Below the pieces are notes generated by a model, which was not told the origin of the DNA, searched no databases, and saw only the letters and a program-made list of their open reading frames with translations. The position numbers were made by a program, and so were the translations under genes. Positions 1-5,898 of a DNA stretch of 35,746 nucleotides are shown one piece after another. Source of the stretch: CAZAQK01 sp050249355 (lineage in GTDB: Bacteria; Pseudomonadota; Alphaproteobacteria; Rickettsiales; SXRF01); assembly GCA_050249355.1 (NCBI GenBank), contig JBFWQQ010000008.1, positions 1 to 35,746 on the forward strand, read 5' to 3'. Each line of letters begins with the position of its first letter. Position 1 is the first letter of the stretch.

Positions 1-239
1 GTTACTACCATCTCGGTCAGGATCAGGCCAATCAGCACTATGGCCCAAACACCATGCCACTCATACCATGCCAGCCCTATGAAAATAACGGCATATATCA
101 ATTCCCTGATGGAGTGAAACGCAAGCTCATGCCTTGCACTAGGCTTTGAAGGCAGTTTTTCAGTAAATTCATGGTGCCAAAAATTATCCAAAGCCCCCAG
201 AATGATTTGTGCGGTCATGACAATGAATACGCTATTCAT
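1..239 (-). CDS. Membrane protein, 3' end cut by window edge
   Basis: This is the first 79 residues of a small membrane protein whose 3' end lies beyond the window. It starts at an ATG (237-239) that overlaps the stop region of the upstream DCC gene by 8 bases, so it is probably translationally coupled and the last visible gene of a four-gene operon. The N-terminal stretch MNSVFIVMTAQIILGALDNF is hydrophobic, then comes a His/Glu-rich turn (WHHEF), then further hydrophobic stretches around HSIRELIYAVIF and GVWAIVLIGLIL. I do not recognise a named family. Its neighbours (DUF4166, a DCC oxidoreductase) suggest an envelope role, but that is inference. Confidence 0.6.
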   Translation of the reverse strand, partial: MNSVFIVMTAQIILGALDNFWHHEFTEKLPSKPSARHELAFHSIRELIYAVIFIGLAWYEWHGVWAIVLIGLILTEMVV

Positions 240-648
240 GGCTACCTCGCACATCATCTAGGTTATTGAGCTTGCCTACACCTTTTAATGCTAGGGCGAT
301 ATTTCTAGCTCCGCGCATGAAAGGGTAGCAAGCCGCCGAGACCGCCGCAGATTTGAAAAGCCTGCTATTGATCTTGTTATATACGCTATCGTCACCGCCC
401 AGCTTTGCCATCAAGTTAAGTGCATCTTTACCCTGATAAAGCCTGTTCTGGTATTTTACGACCATTCCGTTATCAAGATTTAGCTGTGCGGCATTTACCT
501 CCTGCATAACAGAGTGATTCTTTTCCGTTCGGGCATCCACAGTTTTAAGCTCGCCTACGGATTGGCGCACCCTATATAGTGATGCCCCCATCTGGCAGAT
601 GGGGCACTCACCATCATATACGAACCATAATGTTTCCTTATTCTGCAT
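232..648 (-). CDS. DCC-family (DUF393) thiol-disulfide oxidoreductase-like protein
   Basis: A 138-residue protein with the family signature YDGECPICQ near residue 11, i.e. the D-x-x-C-x-x-C motif of the DUF393/DCC family, which is thought to be thioredoxin-like. The second half (KDALNLMAKLGG, then a hydrophobic region and RGARNIAL) fits the family, as does the length. No signal peptide is visible, so the CxxC centre is probably cytoplasmic or at the inner membrane face. It overlaps the gene before it by 11 bases and the gene after it by 8, which indicates one operon. Family membership is clear; the substrate is unknown. Confidence 0.85.
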   Translation of the reverse strand: MQNKETLWFVYDGECPICQMGASLYRVRQSVGELKTVDARTEKNHSVMQEVNAAQLNLDNGMVVKYQNRLYQGKDALNLMAKLGGDDSVYNKINSRLFKSAAVSAACYPFMRGARNIALALKGVGKLNNLDDVRGSHE

Positions 649-1093
649 AAGCCACCAGCCTTTGCTTTGGGCGTTTTATATCCAGATACCAGTACAGCGC
701 ACCGCAGCAGATACTGGATATAAAGAATGAAAGATGAAACTTATTGATGGCACAAATGTCGTGCGGAAATCCGCCCCAGAAAACAGGGGATACACACGCA
801 AGCCCCATGATTAGATATGCCCATAACGATTCTAGGCGAAGCAGCTTAATGATAATAATACTTACGGCATAGGGCTTGGCAGTGATGATTACTGCAAATG
901 GAAATGTTAGAGGTAAGCCGACAAATGAGAGAAAAATCTGTCCGAACTTTAACTCAAAAATCGCTACAAGTGCAAACACCAGTATCGAGGCACAAAAACA
1001 CACGCTAAGGAAAATTGAAGCCTGCCTTAGCAAGAACCATACAACCTCTACGCTTTTTTCCATTATTAGCTCTACAATTGGCTTATGTTCCAT
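638..1093 (-). CDS. Uncharacterised membrane protein with about four TM segments
   Basis: About 151 residues if translation starts at the ATG at 1091-1093, which is preceded by an AAGAGA-like ribosome site and overlaps the DUF4166 stop by 11 bases. A longer frame opens at 1159, but that would overlap the upstream gene by 77 bases. Hydrophobic segments are visible around VVWFLLRQASIFLSVCF, FVGLPLTFPFAVIIT, LWAYLIMGLACVSPVF and LSFFISSICCGALYWYL, ending in a basic tail. I recognise no family. It sits between DUF4166 and DCC genes in a tightly overlapping operon, so it probably works with them at the membrane. Confidence 0.6.
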   Translation of the reverse strand: MEHKPIVELIMEKSVEVVWFLLRQASIFLSVCFCASILVFALVAIFELKFGQIFLSFVGLPLTFPFAVIITAKPYAVSIIIIKLLRLESLWAYLIMGLACVSPVFWGGFPHDICAINKFHLSFFISSICCGALYWYLDIKRPKQRLVAYAE

Positions 1094-1763
1094 ATCTCTT
1101 ACCAGCGTTATAATTCTGTGAGGCCTCAAAAACCCCATCTTGATAAAAAGTCTGGCCAAACCACTTGTGGGTCATAGACATGCGGAATCTGAACCGCCCT
1201 TGCCCTTCATCAATATGCTCTACATGCAATTCCCCTGGAGTCAGAGTATGCGGTATGGGAAGCCAATACTGGCCGATCTGGATTAAATACTTATTGCTAA
1301 CAAAGTGTAGCGCCCGATTTTGCTCATACACATCCAGGCGCATATTCAGGCAATTGCCTGCACACTCTAAAAGCCCGTGCTTTTTGTTAATGATCTTGGT
1401 GGTTCTCACGCTGATAGGCTTTTTCCCTGCAAAGCGGTAAATGCGCTGCCAGCAGATGCCCTCTGCCACAGGGTAGGCATTCACTTCCATTGACACAGCA
1501 TCGCCTTTGTGGGCTATTAGCGGGCTACCAAACGCTTTACACAGCCAAGCAAAGATATATCCAATAAATGAGCGGCTGATCTCCATTTGGCCGCCGTAGT
1601 AATGCACCTCACCACGATTCATGGAGTCAAAGCGGTTAATAATATCCTGTGTTAAATTAGCCCACCCACCGCCCTTAACCAGATGCCTGAAATCATTGTC
1701 ATGGTGTGGGCTGAGAACAGCCTTTTCTTTTTCTAAACACCATTTGAATTTCCCATCTATCAC
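1083..1763 (-). CDS. DUF4166 domain protein, possibly 5'-truncated
   Basis: A 226-residue protein matching the DUF4166 pattern: an N-terminal part with RGEVHYYGGQMEI, a central GSPLIAH region, a WQRIYRF block that corresponds to the family's E-x-W-x-R-x-F, an IGQYWLPIPHTLTP stretch, and a C-terminal GRFRFRMSMTHKWFG block. DUF4166 occurs alone or at the C-terminus of NAD(P)-binding SDR proteins; its function is unknown. The only available start is a GTG at 1761-1763, with an in-frame TAG six bases upstream and no good ribosome site. The gene abuts the opposite-strand pirin gene without a promoter region. It may therefore be the C-terminal part of a longer SDR-DUF4166 protein cut at a junction. 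Confidence 0.75.
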   Translation of the reverse strand: MIDGKFKWCLEKEKAVLSPHHDNDFRHLVKGGGWANLTQDIINRFDSMNRGEVHYYGGQMEISRSFIGYIFAWLCKAFGSPLIAHKGDAVSMEVNAYPVAEGICWQRIYRFAGKKPISVRTTKIINKKHGLLECAGNCLNMRLDVYEQNRALHFVSNKYLIQIGQYWLPIPHTLTPGELHVEHIDEGQGRFRFRMSMTHKWFGQTFYQDGVFEASQNYNAGKRYGT

Positions 1764-2460
1764 CGTCTATCCATATGAGAAACTCGGCCATGCCGACCAT
1801 GGCTGGCTGAATGCCCGTTATCACTTCAGTTTCTCGACCTATCGCAACCCACAGCGCATGGGCTTTGGCACACTACGCGTGATCAATGACGACATCGTAA
1901 AAGCCGGCAGCGGGTTCGACACCCATCCGCACCGCGATATGGAGATCATCACCTATGTACGCAAAGGTGCCATCAGTCACCGCGACAGCGAAGGCAACGA
2001 AGGCCGCACGCAGGCAGGCGACGTGCAGGTGATGAGCGCCGGTACTGGCATTTATCACTCCGAACATAACCATGAGGATGTGGACACCAACCTCTACCAG
2101 ATATGGATCGAGCCAAACAAGAAAGGGGTTGCCCCGCGCTGGGATGCGCACGAATTCCCCAAACAGCCGGCAACTGACCGCCTGCCCCTGCTGGTATCAG
2201 GCGATGGCAGCGCGCCATTGTTCATCCATCAGGACGCCACCATCCATGCCGGTCGTCTGACCAAAGGAACCTCCGTTACCCACCCGGTTCGACAACAGGC
2301 GTATATCCTGGTTTCCGAAGGCAAAGCCGACCTTGATGGGCATATATTGAAAAAAGGCGATGGTGCCGAGGTCACCGCCCAGAATCAGGTTACGATAATA
2401 GCGCAGGAAGATACCGAAATACTGGTGATCGGCGTGCCGCAATTTGCACAGGCAGCTTGA
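1744..2460 (+). CDS. Pirin-family cupin (YhhW-like), start codon uncertain
   Basis: The product resembles E. coli YhhW/pirin along its length: GHADHGW, then FDTHPHRDMEI and AGTGIYHSEHN. The two His of HPH and the His/Glu of HSE correspond to the four metal ligands of the N-terminal cupin. YhhW has quercetinase activity in vitro; the physiological role here is unknown. Homology begins at base 1759, where the residue aligned with the expected Met is a Ser codon (tct, 1756-1758). No in-frame ATG lies near: the nearest alternative is TTG at 1744 (used here) and the nearest ATG is at 1621, deep inside the opposing DUF4166 gene. Neither has a ribosome site. The gene may be 5'-damaged or silent, or the junction may be an assembly artefact. 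Confidence 0.85.
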   Translation: MNFPSITVYPYEKLGHADHGWLNARYHFSFSTYRNPQRMGFGTLRVINDDIVKAGSGFDTHPHRDMEIITYVRKGAISHRDSEGNEGRTQAGDVQVMSAGTGIYHSEHNHEDVDTNLYQIWIEPNKKGVAPRWDAHEFPKQPATDRLPLLVSGDGSAPLFIHQDATIHAGRLTKGTSVTHPVRQQAYILVSEGKADLDGHILKKGDGAEVTAQNQVTIIAQEDTEILVIGVPQFAQAA

Positions 2461-2495
2461 TGCACCTACGCTGATCAGGAAAAGGCAGCAGGTGA

Positions 2496-3011
2496 TTAGA
2501 GTCGCAGCAGGGTATCAACTGTGTTACGCTCTTCACGCACAAAGCGAAGTATGCGGCGCATATGGGCGCTGTCACACGGCTTCTGGATATAGTCCAGAAT
2601 ATACAACGGATATGTGCTGCGCAGGTAATCAAAATCCTTATGTGCGGTCACAATTACAATCGGGATAGCACGCAGCGACGATGGCAGGTTGGCCATTTCG
2701 TTCAGTATCTCAAAACCATCCATTCCCGGAAGCCCCAGATCAAGAATGATCAGGTCCGGCAGACGCGAAGGATAACACATACGTCCATAACGCAATTTCG
2801 ACACCACTTCGTTGCCACGGGCGATCTTGGATATGTTTGCCGGGATCCTGCTTGCCTCGATGGCAATACGGGTAAGCATGGCGTCGGCGTATACATCCTC
2901 CACCAGCATGATGTCCAGCGGGCAATCCGGCTCACAATCATTAAGTGGAACACTCGCGCAGAGCAGACTATTGGTGGCAGGAGCAATTTTTCCCTCCAGT
3001 AAATCAAACAT
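2496..3011 (-). CDS. Stand-alone response regulator receiver (Rcp1-like)
   Basis: A 171-residue single-domain receiver. I chose the ATG at 3009-3011 because GGAGGAAA lies at ideal spacing upstream; a longer frame to 3119 would run into the preceding gene. Residues 1-30 are a non-conserved N-terminal extension with several Cys. Then come DIMLVED (acidic pocket), LIILDLGLPGMDG with the phosphoacceptor Asp91, PIVIVTAH (switch Thr) and IQKP (conserved Lys). There is no output domain, so it probably passes phosphate on or acts by protein contact, as Rcp1 does with Cph1-type kinases. It is the last gene of the signalling block, 14 bases after the next receiver. Confidence 0.9.
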   Translation of the reverse strand: MFDLLEGKIAPATNSLLCASVPLNDCEPDCPLDIMLVEDVYADAMLTRIAIEASRIPANISKIARGNEVVSKLRYGRMCYPSRLPDLIILDLGLPGMDGFEILNEMANLPSSLRAIPIVIVTAHKDFDYLRSTYPLYILDYIQKPCDSAHMRRILRFVREERNTVDTLLRL

Positions 3012-3025
3012 AGTGCTTTCCTCCA

Positions 3026-3496
3026 TTATCTCTGTTGCAATGTTAGTGTTTCCTGGATCATGAACTTCAGGGAGAATGCGCTCTCCCTGCCCTTTACCAG
3101 GTAGTGGCGTGCGCCGCATAACAGCGCTTCTTCTTTCTGCCTTGGATCGTTCGATCCGCTATATACAATGATCGGGATATTGGGCACCTGTGCATTCAGG
3201 GCAGCCACACTGGCTGTGCCTTCAATATCCAGCAGGTTCAGGTCGAGCAGAATGATATCGTAATCGCAGCTATCTGAAAGGATATCAAGTGCATCGCCCA
3301 TACGCGTCACATTGGTAAAATAAAAACTCTCACGACCGGCAACCTCTTCGAGCATACGCCTGATCATCAAGGCATCACTTTTATTATCCTCTATCAGAAG
3401 AATATTGCGCTTGTTCGTTTCGATTTCTTCAGCATCATCCAAATGTGACAGGAAGCGCTCTGTATCATCAATAGCTAATTCGTCCCAGTGCGGCAT
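3026..3496 (-). CDS. Stand-alone response regulator receiver
   Basis: A 156-residue receiver from the ATG at 3494-3496; a TTG nine bases further upstream is possible. An acidic 30-residue leader precedes NILLIEDNKSDA (acidic pocket Glu/Asp), IILLDLNLLDIEG with phosphoacceptor Asp85, PIIVYSGS (Ser at the switch position) and LVKG (Lys). No output domain is present. It lies 14 bases before the next receiver gene, so the two are probably co-transcribed. The AT-rich region upstream may hold the promoter of this pair. Partner kinases are probably the two kinases encoded upstream in the same block. Confidence 0.88.
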   Translation of the reverse strand: MPHWDELAIDDTERFLSHLDDAEEIETNKRNILLIEDNKSDALMIRRMLEEVAGRESFYFTNVTRMGDALDILSDSCDYDIILLDLNLLDIEGTASVAALNAQVPNIPIIVYSGSNDPRQKEEALLCGARHYLVKGRESAFSLKFMIQETLTLQQR

Positions 3497-3642
3497 ATAT
3501 CCCAATTTATCGCTAAGAAATTAACTTATTAACCAGTTTACAGGTTTATAATTTAACTTTTGTTAATACAAATAGGTTTAATGCCTATTGTGATAATTGA
3601 GGATCATACCGGCAGAGGATTTTGTGCCCGGTATTATGTATG
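3497..3642 (-). promoter_or_regulatory. AT-rich intergenic region, likely promoter of the receiver pair
   Basis: This is the only sizeable gap inside the 2496-9763 signalling block. It is much more AT-rich than its surroundings and carries several TTAA words, including a TTAAC-AAAAG-TTAA arrangement on the minus strand. An imperfect inverted repeat, ATACCGG (3606-3612) with CCGGTAT (3628-3634), follows the GGDEF gene; it lacks a T-run, so a terminator role is weak. A TATAAA-like -10 box is possible on the minus strand. I infer a promoter for the two receivers downstream. Confidence 0.35.
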
Positions 3643-4641
3643 CTACTTACTGTGAGCTTTGCGGGCACCTTGCAGATCACTGTACCGGCAAAAAGCATTT
3701 CCACTGATCTTTTTCGCTTCGTACATGGCTTCGTCGGCCTGCCGCACCAACTCCTGGCTTGCGATCATGTTGGATGGCATGCAGGTCGTGCCACCAATGC
3801 TTACGCCTACATCCAGCTTCCTGCCAGTGATCTCGAATGGCCTCGCTATACGCTCGATGATTTTTGCTGCAACGGTCCCGCTATGGTCTTCCGCCGGCAT
3901 ATTCTCGAATAGAATGGCAAACTCATCGCCGCCGAAACGGGCCGGGGTATCGTATGGGCGTAACGATGTACGAATGCGCTGTGCCACCTGCCGGAGCAAC
4001 TCGTCGCCTGCAGCATGCCCATGGGTATCATTAATCGCCTTGAACCCGTCGAGATCAATGAATAACACACCAAGGCTGCCTTCCTGACGTTCCATTTTGG
4101 CCAGCGCTATCTGCATACGACTTTCAAACAACATCCGGTTGGCCAGTCCGGTGAGCATATCATAACTGGCCCGCATCATAAGCTCGCCTTCGAACTTCTT
4201 GCGGATCATGGCGAACCGGATGGCGCGGCTGATGATCGCACCTTCCACTTTATCCTTGTACAGGTAATCCTGTGCGCCCTGACGTATCGCTTCCAGCGCC
4301 AGCTGCTCATCCTTATGTCCGGTCAGGAATATCACGGGAAGCGTAGGGGCGATATTCTGGATACTATATAATCCATTGAAGCCTTCGGCATCAGGAAGCG
4401 TACGATCCAGCAGCGCTATGTCATAATCCTTCTCGTCCAGCGCCTTCATAGCCTGTTCGATGGTTATGACAATATCAACGCTGTGTGCTTCGGTCATGGC
4501 GCTGCTAAGTGCCTTTTTCAACAACAACGCATCACCCTTGGAATCTTCGATCAGCAATATCCTAAGGGGCTCATGCTCAGAAATCATACGAGGAACCGTT
4601 TCTGTTTTGATCAAACCATCATGAGACGTGTTATCTGCCAT
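3643..4641 (-). CDS. REC-GGDEF response regulator, diguanylate cyclase
   Basis: A 332-residue protein with an N-terminal receiver (about 26-145; ILLIEDSKGDA, phosphoacceptor Asp79 in IALLDRTLP, switch Thr in FLTGH, Lys in LYKDK) and a C-terminal GGDEF domain (about 155-320). The active-site motif GGDEF is intact at 237-241, and an RPYD inhibitory site lies five residues upstream, as in product-inhibited enzymes. The protein should make c-di-GMP from two GTP when phosphorylated, like WspR or PleD. It is the only receiver in this block with a clear enzymatic output and is thus the likely end point of the local phosphorelay. It follows the small kinase gene by 18 bases. Confidence 0.92.
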   Translation of the reverse strand: MADNTSHDGLIKTETVPRMISEHEPLRILLIEDSKGDALLLKKALSSAMTEAHSVDIVITIEQAMKALDEKDYDIALLDRTLPDAEGFNGLYSIQNIAPTLPVIFLTGHKDEQLALEAIRQGAQDYLYKDKVEGAIISRAIRFAMIRKKFEGELMMRASYDMLTGLANRMLFESRMQIALAKMERQEGSLGVLFIDLDGFKAINDTHGHAAGDELLRQVAQRIRTSLRPYDTPARFGGDEFAILFENMPAEDHSGTVAAKIIERIARPFEITGRKLDVGVSIGGTTCMPSNMIASQELVRQADEAMYEAKKISGNAFCRYSDLQGARKAHSK

Positions 4642-4659
4642 ATTCCCTCGCTTGTATTA

Positions 4660-5394
4660 TTATGCTTGCACGGGCATTGTGAAGTGGAACACACTTCCCT
4701 TACCGGGTTCCGACTCACACCAAATACGCCCGCCATGACTGCCCAGGATTTTATGGGCCAGCGTAAGCCCCATGCCCTGGCCGGTGTACTCTTCATCCCC
4801 ATGCAAGCGCCGGAACAGTTTGAATATGCGGTCAAAGAAACGCTCCTCGATACCTATGCCATTATCCGAAACGGTAAAATGCCAGTGCTCGCCTTCCTGC
4901 CTGGCCGCAACCTTTATCTGTGGCGCATTGCCCGCTGGCTGGAATTTCATGGCATTATCCAGCAGTGTTTCAAAAACCTTCACGAACTGCTCCGCATCGG
5001 CTGTGACAACCGGCAATCCTTCTGTCGTGATCACTGCATCGGTGGCGGTTATTGTCTGCGCCATTGTGTTGCGGCACACTTCTATCAGATGGTTACAATC
5101 GACCTGCGTATAGGATTTTACGGCGGTGTTCAGACGCGAATAATCCAGCAATGCTGCCATCATATTTTGTAATTTTGTACCATTCTCCACAATGATGGAC
5201 AGGAATTCCTTTGCCTCATCGTCCAGTTGATTTCCATGCTCACTGTGCAGCAGTTTGGAGAATTCGACCATGGCACGCACCGGCGCTCCCAGATCGTGCG
5301 ATACGATATAGGCATAATCCTTAAATTCTTCGGCGATCATTTTGGCATCGCCAGGGACAGGTTGATGTGCGTCCGTACGATCTACATTATGCAT
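4660..5394 (-). CDS. Short soluble histidine kinase (HisKA-HATPase)
   Basis: A 244-residue kinase with no sensor or membrane segment. The dimerisation/phosphoacceptor region has IVSHDLGAPVR with His33, followed by a helical hairpin. The ATPase domain has the N box LLDNAMKFQ, the G1 box DNGIGIEE, the F box IFKLFRRLH and the G2 box GQGMGLTLA, ending in GSVFHFTMP. Such Cph1-like kinases usually pair with Rcp1-type receivers. The upstream receiver gene ends 3 bases before this start. Lacking a sensor, it may be controlled by a separate input protein or act as a phosphate shuttle; that is inference. Confidence 0.9.
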   Translation of the reverse strand: MHNVDRTDAHQPVPGDAKMIAEEFKDYAYIVSHDLGAPVRAMVEFSKLLHSEHGNQLDDEAKEFLSIIVENGTKLQNMMAALLDYSRLNTAVKSYTQVDCNHLIEVCRNTMAQTITATDAVITTEGLPVVTADAEQFVKVFETLLDNAMKFQPAGNAPQIKVAARQEGEHWHFTVSDNGIGIEERFFDRIFKLFRRLHGDEEYTGQGMGLTLAHKILGSHGGRIWCESEPGKGSVFHFTMPVQA

Positions 5395-5397
5395 ATG

Positions 5398-5880
5398 TCA
5401 GATAGTCCCGGCATGCTTTGGCTGTGACGCTTCCGGGATCACCGCCACAGTGAACCAGAATGCCTCAACTTTTTCCACTACCTCCTGAAACCGCTCAAGA
5501 CTGACCGGCTTCACCACATAGCCATTGGCGTGCAGGCTGTAGCTTTTACTGACATCCTGTTCCGCCCTGGAACTCGATAGTATGACCACCGGAATATGCT
5601 GGAACGCCGGAGTGGTTTTCACATAATTCAATACTTCCTGCCCACTCATCCGCGGCAGGTTCAGATCCAGCAGGATGATATCCGGCAGCGGCGTATCGGA
5701 GAATTTACCTTCCTTGTTCAGCATGCTGATCGCTTCTTCACCGCATGTGGCCACAAACAGCTCATTGGCTATTTTTGCACTCCTGAAAGCGCGCCGCGTC
5801 AGCAATACATCACCGCTATGATCTTCTACCAACATGATGCGGGCGGGCCGTTGCCTGCTGCTTACTGTATCTACAATCAT
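5398..5880 (-). CDS. Stand-alone response regulator receiver (Rcp1-like)
   Basis: A 160-residue receiver with RIMLVEDHSGDVLLTRRAF (acidic pocket and Rcp1-type helix 1), IILLDLNLPRMSG with phosphoacceptor Asp72, PVVILSSS (Ser switch) and YVVKPVS (conserved Lys). An AAGGAA ribosome site precedes the ATG at 5878-5880. It sits directly between the large membrane kinase (18 bases upstream) and the small kinase (3 bases downstream), so it is the most likely first phosphate acceptor of the membrane kinase. There is no output domain. Confidence 0.9.
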   Translation of the reverse strand: MIVDTVSSRQRPARIMLVEDHSGDVLLTRRAFRSAKIANELFVATCGEEAISMLNKEGKFSDTPLPDIILLDLNLPRMSGQEVLNYVKTTPAFQHIPVVILSSSRAEQDVSKSYSLHANGYVVKPVSLERFQEVVEKVEAFWFTVAVIPEASQPKHAGTI

Positions 5881-5898
5881 ACTGTTCCTTTTATATCC

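Noticed and set aside
1621..1743. N-terminal extension of the pirin frame from the ATG at 1621
   Set aside because: These 41 codons are antisense to DUF4166, do not resemble pirin N-termini and lack a ribosome site.
3508..3590. TTAA repeats as a possible CtrA box
   Set aside because: The spacings seen are 4 and 6 bases, not the canonical TTAA-N7-TTAA; AT-rich DNA gives such words by chance.
3606..3634. Inverted repeat ATACCGG/CCGGTAT as a terminator of the GGDEF gene
   Set aside because: Stem of only 7 bp around a 15-base loop and no T-run; kept only as a note in the intergenic feature.
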